32,800 nt of DNA from Kosmotogaceae bacterium UBA1373 (GTDB lineage: Bacteria; Thermotogota; Thermotogae; Petrotogales; Kosmotogaceae), in NCBI GenBank assembly GCA_002305955.1, contig DBRH01000083.1:15012-47811 (forward strand), given 5' to 3'. Of this stretch, positions 7,784 through 16,420 are shown piece after piece (the first letter of the stretch is position 1; each line of letters starts with the position of its first letter). The notes beneath the pieces were generated by a model, which had not been told where the DNA came from, made no database searches, and saw nothing but the letters and a program-made list of their open reading frames with translations. The translations under genes and the position numbers were made by a program.

Positions 7784-7810
7784 CCGCCCACGCAGGGCGG
7801 TCTTTTTTCT
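7784..7810 (+). terminator. Rho-independent terminator of araR
   Basis: The perfect CCGCCC / GGGCGG stem (7784-7789, 7795-7800) with a 5-nt loop is followed by TCTTTTTTCT. It lies 45 bp after the araR stop and separates the regulator transcript from the transporter operon. Confidence 0.9.
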
Positions 7811-7853
7811 TCGACTTCGTTGAGCGGATTTCATCGAGAAAAACCTGATTAAT

Positions 7854-7875
7854 CTTATTTGTACGGACATTTAAG
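7854..7875. promoter_or_regulatory. AraR-like operator 2
   Basis: The 22-bp site CTTATTTGTAC + GGACATTTAAG is the most symmetric of the three copies; its outer six bases on each side are nearly perfect complements. It lies 277 bp (centre to centre) upstream of operator 3 and about 500 bp before the binding-protein gene, suggesting an auxiliary site for looping or a second promoter. Confidence 0.7.
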
Positions 7876-8130
7876 CATCAGATATTCTGTGAAATCTGAA
7901 GAAAACCCTACAATCACGTAAAAGAGAGTACGAATATCATCAATATTCCCCGCAACTCGCTTCTCACAGGTCTCTTTCAAACATAACTGTGTTTGTTCGG
8001 GAGGTTTTTCGTTTGGTAGAATCTAGCGTAAGTAGATCACTTCATAGTTTCTTTTTTCATTCTGTTGCTTTGGCGTTTTTTTGGACTGTGTTTTTTAAGT
8101 AATTTAAACTTGAAAGGGTTTTGCTTAACA

Positions 8131-8152
8131 CAATAAGGTACGTACATATAAG
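8131..8152. promoter_or_regulatory. AraR-like operator 3
   Basis: The 22-bp site CAATAAGGTAC + GTACATATAAG shares 14 of 15 bases of the core and right half with operator 1. It is placed where the transporter-operon promoter is expected, about 205 bp before the first gene. Confidence 0.72.
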
Positions 8153-8358
8153 TATTTCCGGAGTCCATGCCAAACTAACGATCGAAGCCAGCAAATTTCT
8201 CCCGGTCATATCCTGTTGTCACAATGATGGAAAAATGATTACGAACAGAGAGTTTTTCTGGTTCCATGGGGGGTGATGTGGCAAGGGAAGAACAAATGTC
8301 ATCGAGTTATCCTTTTTCTGGTCAATCGGTTATTACCTTTTCTAGGAGGTGAAACTAA

Positions 8359-9591
8359 ATGAAAAAGTTCATGTGTTTGGTTCTTGCGCTGATCGTTTTT
8401 GTAGGCTTTTCTTTCGGAGTAACGGTTACGATGATGACACCGCTCACCGGAGCGGACGGGGCTTACATGGATGAAATCGTTGCAAAGTTCAACGCCACGC
8501 ACCCCGGAATCGAGGTCGTTCATGTCGTGGTCGAATCGTCTCTGGATATGAAGAACAAGCTTTCGATGGGTATTGCATCGAAAACCGCGCCGGAAATAAT
8601 GTTCATCCGCAAATTCGATATGCCTCTGTACCTGCAGCATTTCAAAGGCTTCACTCCTGATGAATGGCTGAACAATTACGGGATCGATGTAAATGACATC
8701 TTCCCCGGTGTTCTCGACGGGCTTGTTATCGACGGTAAAGTCGTGGGAATCCCACTGGATATATGGATTTTCTACATGGCTTACAACAAGGCCAACTTCG
8801 CAAAAGTGGGCCTGGATCCGGAGAACCCGCCGAAGACGAGGGACGAGTTTATAGCGGCGATGGAAGCTCTGATCCCGATTACCCCTGCCGGATTGACTCC
8901 CTACTACGAGAATCCCGCCTGGACATGGATATGGTTCCATCTGCTATGGCAGCACGGCGGCGATCTTCTGACCGATGACTTCAAAAAGCCGGCCTTCGCT
9001 AAAGCGGGAATCGAGGCCTGCAAATTGATGCTCACGATGCAGGAAAAGGGCATTCTCCCGATGCAGGTAGCCGATCCTGGCGTATCGTTCCAGTCGGGCG
9101 ATAGCACTGTTCTGATAACGGGTATCTGGACGATCCAGCCCTGGATGGAACAGCTCGGCGAGGCCTTCGGCTACGCGGTATCACCTCAGCTGGGTACGAC
9201 CAAGGCCGTCTTCGGAGGTTCGCACGTTCTGGCGATGCCGAAGGTAATGGTTGAAGACCCGAAGGTTCTGGACGCCGCAACTACCTTCATGAAATACCTC
9301 TGGGACAACGCGATAGACTGGTATGCGGCCGGTCAGACACCAGCCAGAATCTCCATTTCGCAGAGTCAGGAGCTGAAGGAGAGACTGCCACACATTTACG
9401 TTGTCTCTCAGGAATCGGAATATGTAAAGCAGTTCCAGATGTTCCCGTTGATATCGGAAATCGAAGCCGAAATCGCTGTATATCTCGACGAAATACTGGT
9501 GCTGCACTCCATCTCTCCCGAAGAGGGTATGAAAGAAGCCGAATTTGCGGTGCAGGAGATTCTTGACGATTACTGGTCAAGAGCGAGGTAA
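8359..9591 (+). CDS. ABC transporter sugar-binding protein (family 1, MalE-like)
   Basis: A 410-residue exported solute-binding protein. The signal peptide covers residues 1 to about 20 (KKF then a hydrophobic stretch ending FSFG). There is no lipobox Cys after it, so the mature protein is periplasmic or held by other means. The mature part starts like a family-1 sugar-binding protein (VTVTMMTPLTGADG...FNATHPGIEVVHVVVES) and keeps the usual pattern around YMAYNKANFAKVGLDPENPPKTRDEF. Trp-rich patches (AWTWIWFHLLWQHGG, WTIQPWM) are typical of oligosaccharide-binding clefts. AGGAGGTG gives a strong ribosome site. As first gene of the operon behind AraR operators, it probably binds arabinose or arabino-/xylo-oligosaccharides. 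Confidence 0.93.
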   Translation: MKKFMCLVLALIVFVGFSFGVTVTMMTPLTGADGAYMDEIVAKFNATHPGIEVVHVVVESSLDMKNKLSMGIASKTAPEIMFIRKFDMPLYLQHFKGFTPDEWLNNYGIDVNDIFPGVLDGLVIDGKVVGIPLDIWIFYMAYNKANFAKVGLDPENPPKTRDEFIAAMEALIPITPAGLTPYYENPAWTWIWFHLLWQHGGDLLTDDFKKPAFAKAGIEACKLMLTMQEKGILPMQVADPGVSFQSGDSTVLITGIWTIQPWMEQLGEAFGYAVSPQLGTTKAVFGGSHVLAMPKVMVEDPKVLDAATTFMKYLWDNAIDWYAAGQTPARISISQSQELKERLPHIYVVSQESEYVKQFQMFPLISEIEAEIAVYLDEILVLHSISPEEGMKEAEFAVQEILDDYWSRAR

Positions 9592-9625
9592 GCTTTCATT
9601 AATTGGGTGAAGGGAGGAGGAGCAA

Positions 9626-10537
9626 TTGAGACAATCACAATCGAAGTCGCATAGACGTTTCCACAGGGAGGTAGGGTCGTGGTTGTTCCTCCTCCCTCAC
9701 CTGTTTTTCTTCGTCTTGTTCGTCGCCATTCCTCTGGTCTTTGGGATGGTAATCAGTTTCTTCAACTGGAGTCTGCTCAGCGACAATGTCTTTGTAGGAG
9801 CCAGCAACTACGTCCGCACATGGAACGACTCGAGATTCTGGCCTGTTGTTCAGAACACTGTGATATTCGCGATAGTAAGCGTTCCCCTTACAATAATAGT
9901 GGCCATACTCTTTGCCCATATCCTCAACAAAAAAAGGTTCGGACAGTTATGGCTGTTAATCGCTTTTGTCTCACCGGCCTTCTTCGGATCGGTGGGCATT
10001 CTCAGCTCGTGGAAATGGATATTCGCTTCCTTTCCATCCGGTCTGGCCAATTACTACCTGAACAAAACCGGTTTCATCAATGGTGCCGTTTCATGGTTCG
10101 GCAGCACTGGAGTTGCCTGGGGTGTGATAATACTGGTGACCATTTGGTGGATAGTGGGGTTCAGCATTCTGCTCTATATGGGCGCGTTGCAGAGGATCCC
10201 TCCCGAGCAGTACGAATCGGCGAAACTGGATGGAGCGGGACCATGGAAGAGGTTTTTGTACATTACCTTGCCCTGGATAAGGAGCGTACTCTTCTTCGAT
10301 GTGGTCAGACAGGTTATTCTCGCTTTCGGGCTTTTCGACCAGGCTTACATACTATCGGTCGGCGGTCCTGCCGGCACCACGAGAACAATGGTCTATTACC
10401 TGTACCTGGTGGGGTTCGAGAGACAGGATTTCGGAAGGGCCGCGTCGATATCCTGGTTTATTTTCGCGATAGTGCTTATCTTTGCGGTAATACAGCTCGT
10501 GCTCGTGACGAAGTCGATACGCTCGACAGAGGGGTGA
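9626..10537 (+). CDS. ABC transporter permease, MalF/UgpA type
   Basis: A 303-residue inner-membrane protein with about six hydrophobic helices and the cytoplasmic EAA loop that docks the ATPase (EQYESAKLDGAGPWKRFLYI, about residues 192-211). It begins at TTG, supported by GGAGGAGG five bases upstream; no ATG is available nearby. It forms a pair with the next permease for the binding protein upstream. No ATPase gene follows in this operon. Confidence 0.93.
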   Translation: MRQSQSKSHRRFHREVGSWLFLLPHLFFFVLFVAIPLVFGMVISFFNWSLLSDNVFVGASNYVRTWNDSRFWPVVQNTVIFAIVSVPLTIIVAILFAHILNKKRFGQLWLLIAFVSPAFFGSVGILSSWKWIFASFPSGLANYYLNKTGFINGAVSWFGSTGVAWGVIILVTIWWIVGFSILLYMGALQRIPPEQYESAKLDGAGPWKRFLYITLPWIRSVLFFDVVRQVILAFGLFDQAYILSVGGPAGTTRTMVYYLYLVGFERQDFGRAASISWFIFAIVLIFAVIQLVLVTKSIRSTEG

Positions 10538-10541
10538 GAGA

Positions 10542-11420
10542 ATGACTTCTACAGTTGCCATAAACAAAAAGAAACTCAGCAAGCGCATAACTGCCGTCGT
10601 TGTAACGATACTTCTCTGGGCATTTGCGGCTTTTTGGTTTGCGCCGATTTTCTGGATGCTGTCAACTTCGCTGAAGTCAACGGCAGTGGCTGTCATTCAG
10701 ACGCCTCCCGAGTGGATACCTGAAAACCCCACCCTGGAGAATTACAAAATCATTTTCGCGCCTTCAGGGGGGCTTTCGCTCATCAGGGCAACTCTGAACA
10801 GCGTGATCGTCGCCGTCGGTTCCACGCTGGCAACGCTGGCGCTTTCTATTCCGGCCGCTTATGCTCTCTCGCGTCTGCGATTCAGGGGTCGTATGCTTGT
10901 TTTCTGGATCTATGTGGCCGTGCTCGCCTTCCCCGGCGTGCTGTTTTTGGTGCCTCACTTCTTCATAATTCAGGGAATGGGACTGACAAACTCCTATCTA
11001 GCCCTGATTCTACCGGGCCTCGGGGGAACTTTCGGCGTCTTTCTCTTTAGACAGTACATGCTCGATATTCCCGGCGAGCTGGAGGATGCCGCCTGGATAG
11101 ACGGCTGTTCGAAGTTCAGGTTCCTTATAAGCATAGTAATTCCATATGTCAAGCCGGCGATGCTTGTGCTGGGCTTGATGACCTTTCTGGGTTCGTGGAA
11201 CAGTTTTCTCTGGCCGCTTTTGATACTCAGCAAGTCCGACAAATTCACGCTTCCGATAGCGCTTATAAGATTCAGTGCCGGCTGGGGCGACCCCTACCGC
11301 GGGATAGGTCCGATGATGGCCGGGGCCTTCTTTTCGGTTGCACCGTCGCTGATAATCTTCGTTGTCTTCCACAGATACTTGATGAAAGGGATATCTCTGG
11401 GATCTCTTGGAAAGGAGTAG
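10542..11420 (+). CDS. ABC transporter permease, MalG/UgpE type
   Basis: A 292-residue inner-membrane protein with about six helices and the EAA motif (LEDAAWIDGCSKFRFLISIV). The N-terminus matches MalG-like permeases, with a first helix followed by a periplasmic segment (PPEWIPENPTLENYKIIF). The ATG is four bases after the stop of the partner permease, preceded by GAGGGGTGAGAG, so the two are translationally coupled. It works with the upstream permease and binding protein; the energising ATPase must be encoded elsewhere, as is common for this transporter family. Confidence 0.93.
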   Translation: MTSTVAINKKKLSKRITAVVVTILLWAFAAFWFAPIFWMLSTSLKSTAVAVIQTPPEWIPENPTLENYKIIFAPSGGLSLIRATLNSVIVAVGSTLATLALSIPAAYALSRLRFRGRMLVFWIYVAVLAFPGVLFLVPHFFIIQGMGLTNSYLALILPGLGGTFGVFLFRQYMLDIPGELEDAAWIDGCSKFRFLISIVIPYVKPAMLVLGLMTFLGSWNSFLWPLLILSKSDKFTLPIALIRFSAGWGDPYRGIGPMMAGAFFSVAPSLIIFVVFHRYLMKGISLGSLGKE

Positions 11421-11425
11421 GTCTC

Positions 11426-12850
11426 ATGTCGTTTGAGCAGTCTTCTTCGAAGAAGGGATTTGTACTTCCTAACTTTATCGTGCGGACCTGTTGTCTGCTT
11501 TTCATAGCCTTGTTCGTAAGCACTTCCGTCTTTGGAGGTAATGTTTTGCCTGAAGTCGACACAAGTCTTTTCGAGGAAAGGATAGAAAACGATAGAAAGA
11601 TACCGATCAGTATAAGCATCGTGGATGAGCAGGGGAGACCGGTGAGTAAAGCTTTTTTGACTGCAAAACAGCTTTCACACGAGTTTTACTTTGGGAACGC
11701 TCCGGAATATCTCCTGTACGCTTATGCCCAGTCAAGTTACAACAGGGGTAGGAGATTCGGAACCAGACCTCTGCCTGAGGAAGACCTCGCGGAGTATATG
11801 CGGCTCTATCTGGAGCTCTTCAACTTCGCTACCCTTCCGTCCTTCTACTGGGCCGACTACGAATCCACTCAAGGGCGTCTACGCCTGGTAGATGCTTCAA
11901 AAAAGATCGCCGAATGGCTCAAGGAAAACGGTGTTCCCGTGAAAGGTCACACACTCGTCTGGGGAAACCCTCCGAGTGTCGGTGTTCCCGGCTGGGTGGA
12001 AAGAATGGGAAAGCTGGAACAGTGGTCGGAGGTTCGCGATCTTCTTTTCAAAAGGGTGGCTAGAGAGGTTGAAGAGTTCAAAGATCTTGTCCAATACTGG
12101 GATGTCGTTAACGAACCGATCGTTCAGAACTGGTTCGACTCACTGGGCACGGACTATATCGCTCAATCGTACAGAATAGTTAAGGAGACCGACCCCGATG
12201 CAATCACGGTTCTCAACGAATACGGCGTTCTGGTCAACACAGGTACCAGAAGGGCTTTCATTTCTAGAGCCAGGCAGTTGATAAACGAAGGTGTGCAGAT
12301 AGACGCGATAGGTGCCGAGGCCCATATCTTCACCGCACAGGACCTCCTTGGGCAGTTGGGATCGCTCGAGAGCATTTATCTGGCGATAGACGAACTGGCT
12401 CAACTTGGAAAACCCGTACACATTTCGGAGTTTCAGATTCCTCTTCCCGCGGTTATCGATGCCTTCAAAGTGTCTATAAGCGAGGCCGAAGAGATCCAGG
12501 CGGAGATCGCGAAGATCTTCTACAAAGTCTTCTTCAGCCATCCGGCAGTAGAAGTCATTACTTACTGGAACTTCTACCGCGCCTGGCAGTCGGGAAGTGG
12601 ATTCCTGCGCGATGATCTGTCTATCAAACCGCTCTTCTACGAACTGAAGAACTTGATCCATGGAGAATGGAAGACGGACATGAAGATCGACGTCGGTTCC
12701 TCCGGAGAAGTCGCTTTCAAAGGATTCGCCGGTAATTATGAAATCACCGTTGCCACTGATGGTTTTTCAAAGACTTTCTCCCTGGATGTGGGCGGCAAAA
12801 AGGAAAACAACTTCGTTCTCGTAATCGGAAAGGAACAGGAGGTGCGATGA
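11426..12850 (+). CDS. Exported GH10 endo-beta-1,4-xylanase-like enzyme
   Basis: A 474-residue protein. Residues about 19-38 form an N-terminal hydrophobic anchor or signal sequence. A short beta domain follows (about 58-95; ISIVDEQGRPVSKAFLTAKQ...HEFYFG), as seen in front of several GH10 enzymes, then a GH10 TIM barrel at about 115-460. Conserved GH10 features are HTLVWG (175-180), the acid/base Glu230 in DVVNEPI, NEYG (264-267) and the nucleophile Glu335 in HISEFQIPL. A C-terminal beta segment (about 425-470) may be an accessory domain. It should cut the xylan backbone outside the membrane, giving arabinoxylo-oligosaccharides. The ATG at 11426 has AAAGGAG overlapping the preceding stop; an upstream open extension overlaps the permease gene and is not used. 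Confidence 0.88.
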   Translation: MSFEQSSSKKGFVLPNFIVRTCCLLFIALFVSTSVFGGNVLPEVDTSLFEERIENDRKIPISISIVDEQGRPVSKAFLTAKQLSHEFYFGNAPEYLLYAYAQSSYNRGRRFGTRPLPEEDLAEYMRLYLELFNFATLPSFYWADYESTQGRLRLVDASKKIAEWLKENGVPVKGHTLVWGNPPSVGVPGWVERMGKLEQWSEVRDLLFKRVAREVEEFKDLVQYWDVVNEPIVQNWFDSLGTDYIAQSYRIVKETDPDAITVLNEYGVLVNTGTRRAFISRARQLINEGVQIDAIGAEAHIFTAQDLLGQLGSLESIYLAIDELAQLGKPVHISEFQIPLPAVIDAFKVSISEAEEIQAEIAKIFYKVFFSHPAVEVITYWNFYRAWQSGSGFLRDDLSIKPLFYELKNLIHGEWKTDMKIDVGSSGEVAFKGFAGNYEITVATDGFSKTFSLDVGGKKENNFVLVIGKEQEVR

Positions 12851-14797
12851 ATGAGACCTTCCATAGCGATTTCGATCGTCCTGTTTATGGCTTTGCTGTT
12901 CGTTCCCGCATCCGTTCTGGTGGGCGTCGATCATGTGATAGCAGTGAACCCTATCAACCTCGGCCCTGTAATAAGTCCCTTTCTCTACGGCGTTTTCTTC
13001 GAAGATATCAACCATGCGGTTGACGGTGGTCTTTACGCCGAGCTGGTTAGAAACCGCTCCTTTGAACATACCGATCGCATAGAAGGCTGGTCTGTGGTCC
13101 TTGAGAAAGGCTGCAAGGCGAGCTTTTCGATTAAATCCGAAAGACCTGTCAACGGTAACAACACTAGTTATCTGAGGTTCGATATAGAATCCGACGATAG
13201 GCGCGTGATTCTCTCCAACGATGGTTACGATGGAATTCCTCTCGTCGGGGGCGAGAGTTATATCTTCTCCTCGTTCATCCGTGGCGATGATTACAGCGGA
13301 GAAATCGAAATCCGCCTCATGGATTCACAGGGGAACTCAATAATCACCGCCAGCCTGGGATCGAAATTCGCTGATCTGTGGGAGAGATATTCCGTGGTCC
13401 TAGAAGTTCCGGAGGACTGTCATGATGGTCGGCTGGCGTTGATCTTGAAGGGCTCCGGTCTGATATGTCTGGATATGATCTCGCTCCTGCCAGAGAGGAA
13501 CTGGCACGGTATGAGGCCGGATCTTCTGGAAATGCTCAAGGAATTGAAGCCGGGGTTCTTGAGGTTTCCCGGTGGTTGTCTGGTAGAGGGTGACAGCCTT
13601 GAAAACTCCTACCGCTGGAAGGACACGATCGGTCCGGTGGAAGAGAGAAAAGCTAACTACAACCTATGGGGCTACAACCAGTCCTATGGAATAGGGTTTT
13701 TCGAGTATCTTATTCTGGCTGAATATCTGGGCGCCGAGCCCGTGCCGATATTCAACGCGGGAATCTCCTGCCAGGTTCGCGGGGCCGAGTACTGTTCGAT
13801 GAATACAATGGACGGGTGGGTTCAGGATGTTCTTGACTTCATTGAGTTCGCCAACGGGCCGACAGAAAGTTCCTGGGGGGCGAAACGTGCCGAACTCGGT
13901 CATCCCGAACCTTTCAACGTTACATATATAGGCGTAGGAAACGAGAACTGGGGAAATGAATACCACGAGCGCTTCGCACTCTTTCAGAAAGCCATAAAAG
14001 ACAAACATCCCGAGATCGTCATACTCTTCAGCGGACCGCCTTCCTACGAGGGCGCACCGTTCAACAGGGCCTGGAGATGGGCCCGGCAGAACGCGGTGGA
14101 GATTATCGACGAGCATATTTACGCCGTGCCCGAATGGATGCTGAGAAACACCGAAAGATACGACAAATACGATAGAGAGGGTCCAAAGGTTATGCTCGGG
14201 GAATATGCAGCCCATGAGGCTGGAAGGAGAAACACCCTGCAGGCGGCATTGGCCGAAGCGGCATTAATGACCGGACTGGAACGCAATAGTGACGTTGTGA
14301 TAATGGCGGCGTACGCTCCCCTTTTCAACAGACCGGGCTGGTCGCAGTGGACCCCAGATCTAATCTGGTTCGACAGCACGAGGGTTTATGGAACACCCAG
14401 CTATCACGTCCAGAGGATCTTCAACAGGAACCTTGGAGATATCATCGTCGATTCCAGTCTTACGGACGAAGATGTCGAAGTCATAGGCTATTGGTTCAAG
14501 TCGCTTTATCATTCCTGTAGCTTTGACTACGAAACCGGAGATTTGATAATAAAGGTCGTCAACCCCTGGCCCGAGGATAAAGAGGTTCTGGTGGAAATAG
14601 ATGAAGCCACAAAAGTGACGGGCAAAGGGGAAGCGACAGTGATAACTTCCGATAGTATCTTCGACGGAAACACTTTCGAAGATCCCGAAAGGATCGTACC
14701 CATGACCACGGTTTTGTCGGATTTCTCCAATCGATTCACATTCAGCTTCGAAGGTAATTCGATCACGGTCTTGAGATTGAATACCGGGAGTCTTTAA
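12851..14797 (+). CDS. Secreted GH51 alpha-L-arabinofuranosidase with inserted CBM-like domain
   Basis: A 648-residue enzyme, larger than the roughly 500-residue cytosolic GH51. The signal peptide is residues 1 to about 24. Residues 33-70 form the first strand set of the GH51 fold (YGVFFEDINHAVDGGLYAELVRNRSFE). Residues about 75-213 look like a beta-sandwich of the CBM4/9 type, as in secreted bacterial and plant GH51. The barrel resumes at about 220 with LRFPGG, acid/base Glu365 in GVGNENWG and nucleophile Glu451 in VMLGEYAAH; a C-terminal beta domain completes it. It should remove L-arabinofuranosyl side chains from arabinoxylan or arabinan outside the cell. The ATG directly follows the GH10 stop codon, and the ribosome site AGGAGGTG lies in the end of that gene. 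Confidence 0.92.
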   Translation: MRPSIAISIVLFMALLFVPASVLVGVDHVIAVNPINLGPVISPFLYGVFFEDINHAVDGGLYAELVRNRSFEHTDRIEGWSVVLEKGCKASFSIKSERPVNGNNTSYLRFDIESDDRRVILSNDGYDGIPLVGGESYIFSSFIRGDDYSGEIEIRLMDSQGNSIITASLGSKFADLWERYSVVLEVPEDCHDGRLALILKGSGLICLDMISLLPERNWHGMRPDLLEMLKELKPGFLRFPGGCLVEGDSLENSYRWKDTIGPVEERKANYNLWGYNQSYGIGFFEYLILAEYLGAEPVPIFNAGISCQVRGAEYCSMNTMDGWVQDVLDFIEFANGPTESSWGAKRAELGHPEPFNVTYIGVGNENWGNEYHERFALFQKAIKDKHPEIVILFSGPPSYEGAPFNRAWRWARQNAVEIIDEHIYAVPEWMLRNTERYDKYDREGPKVMLGEYAAHEAGRRNTLQAALAEAALMTGLERNSDVVIMAAYAPLFNRPGWSQWTPDLIWFDSTRVYGTPSYHVQRIFNRNLGDIIVDSSLTDEDVEVIGYWFKSLYHSCSFDYETGDLIIKVVNPWPEDKEVLVEIDEATKVTGKGEATVITSDSIFDGNTFEDPERIVPMTTVLSDFSNRFTFSFEGNSITVLRLNTGSL

Positions 14798-14835
14798 AAA
14801 TCTCATAACGATTAGTCAATCAGGGAGGGATTACA

Positions 14836-16320
14836 GTGCAGACATACGTCAGGGTCAGACCGGAAAAACTCGGAAAGATAAACGATATGATCTATGGACA
14901 TTTCACGGAGCATCTGGGTAGATGTATCTACGACGGAATCTTCAATGAAAAATCCTCAAAGTCCGACTCGCGAGGATTCAGGAGAGATATCATAGATGCC
15001 GTAAAAAAGATCAAGTGCCCCATCTTGAGATGGCCTGGTGGCAACTTCGCGTCCGCGTACCACTGGCAGGACGGTATCGGACCGGTGGAGAAACGGCCGC
15101 AGCTGCTGAACTATATATGGGGCGGGTTGGAAAGCAACAGGTTCGGAACGGATGAATTCATACAGTACTGTTGCGAGCTTGGCACCGAACCCTATCTGGC
15201 CGTGAGTCTGGGGACGGGAACGCTCGACGAGGCTGTCGCCTGGCTCGAATACTGTAACCTCGATACGCCGACCAGATACGCAGGAATGAGGAGAGAAAAT
15301 GGCCATGCCGAGCCGTATGGAGTTAAGTACTGGGGGATTGGAAACGAAGTGTACGGCCCCTGGCAGGTCGGTCACTGCAGCGCGACCGAATACGCCGAAA
15401 AGCTGAGGCAGTACACACAGTTCATGAAGGGCGTGGACCGTTCGATAAAGGTTATAGCCGTTGGCGCCGACAATCCCGACTGGGATATGACGGTGTTGAA
15501 ACACGCCGGGCACCTGATCGATTATATCTCGATTCATGAGTACCACGGTTCGGACGATTACTTCGGCACCGTGGCTTCGGTGTATTACTGCGAGCAGAGA
15601 TTGAAGCTGCTCGAGAACCTTATAAAGCACCTTCGCCTGGATCATGTGAAGATCTCGTTCGACGAATGGAATGTCTGGTACAAAATCAGTGCGGAAAGGG
15701 AGGGCACAGAGAAGGGAACGGTACTCATCGAAGAACCGTACGCACTGAAGGATGGGCTCTTCGCGGCCGGAATATTCGCCGTGATGCACAGAATGAACGA
15801 TACGGTACAGATGGCCAATCTGGCGCAGATGGTTAACGCCCTGGGTATGATAAAGACGAAGGGAGACGAGATCGTCCTTACTCCGATCTATCACGCCTTC
15901 GATCTCTTCGTGAACCACACGGGCCGGACCAGACTCGCCATGGATATCGACACACAAAGGTATGACATAAAGGCCAGAACGTTCGTCGAGGGGCGCAACA
16001 GCTTCCAGCTGAAGGGTGTTCCATACATCGACGGTTCGGCCACTTACGACGAAAGGAGAAACGTACTCAGCGTAGCGCTGATCAACTATTATCAGAAGGA
16101 AACCGATATACGTCTCGATCTTTCGGGGCTGGAAGCTAAGAAAAAGGCCGATCGGTACGTTCTGACCGGCTCGGCTCCTGACGAGATGAACGACTTCGAC
16201 AACCCCGATAGGATACATCTTGTGAACGATGAACTGGCCGCGGGAACCAGGGAGATGAATCTCAGGCTCGCTCCCATGTCGGCCAGTGTAATCGAGTTCA
16301 CTCTGGAAAAAACACTTTGA
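14836..16320 (+). CDS. abfA: Cytosolic GH51 alpha-L-arabinofuranosidase
   Basis: A 494-residue enzyme without a signal peptide, the normal length for intracellular GH51. Family motifs are YGHFTEHLGRCIYDGIF at the start, LRWPGGNFAS (64-73), acid/base Glu171 in GIGNEVYGPW and nucleophile Glu277 in ISFDEWNVW. It releases L-arabinose from imported arabino-oligosaccharides. The start is GTG with GGGAGGG upstream. It sits 38 bp after the secreted paralogue. The two differ strongly, so they are functional partners (outside and inside) rather than a recent duplication. Confidence 0.95.
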   Translation: MQTYVRVRPEKLGKINDMIYGHFTEHLGRCIYDGIFNEKSSKSDSRGFRRDIIDAVKKIKCPILRWPGGNFASAYHWQDGIGPVEKRPQLLNYIWGGLESNRFGTDEFIQYCCELGTEPYLAVSLGTGTLDEAVAWLEYCNLDTPTRYAGMRRENGHAEPYGVKYWGIGNEVYGPWQVGHCSATEYAEKLRQYTQFMKGVDRSIKVIAVGADNPDWDMTVLKHAGHLIDYISIHEYHGSDDYFGTVASVYYCEQRLKLLENLIKHLRLDHVKISFDEWNVWYKISAEREGTEKGTVLIEEPYALKDGLFAAGIFAVMHRMNDTVQMANLAQMVNALGMIKTKGDEIVLTPIYHAFDLFVNHTGRTRLAMDIDTQRYDIKARTFVEGRNSFQLKGVPYIDGSATYDERRNVLSVALINYYQKETDIRLDLSGLEAKKKADRYVLTGSAPDEMNDFDNPDRIHLVNDELAAGTREMNLRLAPMSASVIEFTLEKTL

Positions 16321-16420
16321 GTTTGAAAAATCGACAAGCTAACGGCAGAAAAACTACGACGGGCGTATTCTTCCAAGTCCGGCCGACTGAGTCATCCGGG
16401 AGGTTGAAAGGAGGGAAAGG

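Larger units (their letters stand above)
7811..8358 (+). promoter_or_regulatory. 548-bp control region upstream of the arabinose operon
   Basis: No gene is evident. It is AT-rich with several T runs (around 8050-8100) and holds two AraR-like operators, at 7854-7875 and 8131-8152. A possible promoter is TTGAAA (8110-8115) with TAAGGT (8134-8139) at 18-bp spacing, overlapping the second operator; the -10 is weak. AGGAGGTG at 8345-8352 is the ribosome site of the binding-protein gene. A leader of about 200 nt would result, longer than needed for simple repression. Confidence 0.6.

Noticed and set aside
8040..8110. T-rich tract considered as a second terminator or sRNA
   Set aside because: I could not find a stable stem ahead of any T run.
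8266..8352. A 28-codon frame ending in the ribosome site of the binding-protein gene, considered as a leader peptide
   Set aside because: No ribosome site of its own, no regulatory codon run and no alternative hairpins; the overlap with AGGAGGTGA is probably chance.
9679..10545. A 288-codon frame overlapping the first permease gene in another phase
   Set aside because: No membrane helices or family motifs; the permease frame has the EAA loop and a strong ribosome site.
11195..11425. N-terminal extension of the GH10 gene into the permease gene
   Set aside because: It would overlap the permease by over 200 bp, while the ATG at 11426 has a good ribosome site and is followed by a proper export signal.
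14956..16218. A 420-codon open frame on the minus strand opposite the cytosolic GH51 gene
   Set aside because: It is a codon-bias shadow of a certain enzyme gene: no ribosome site, no recognisable domain, His/Arg/Val-rich composition.
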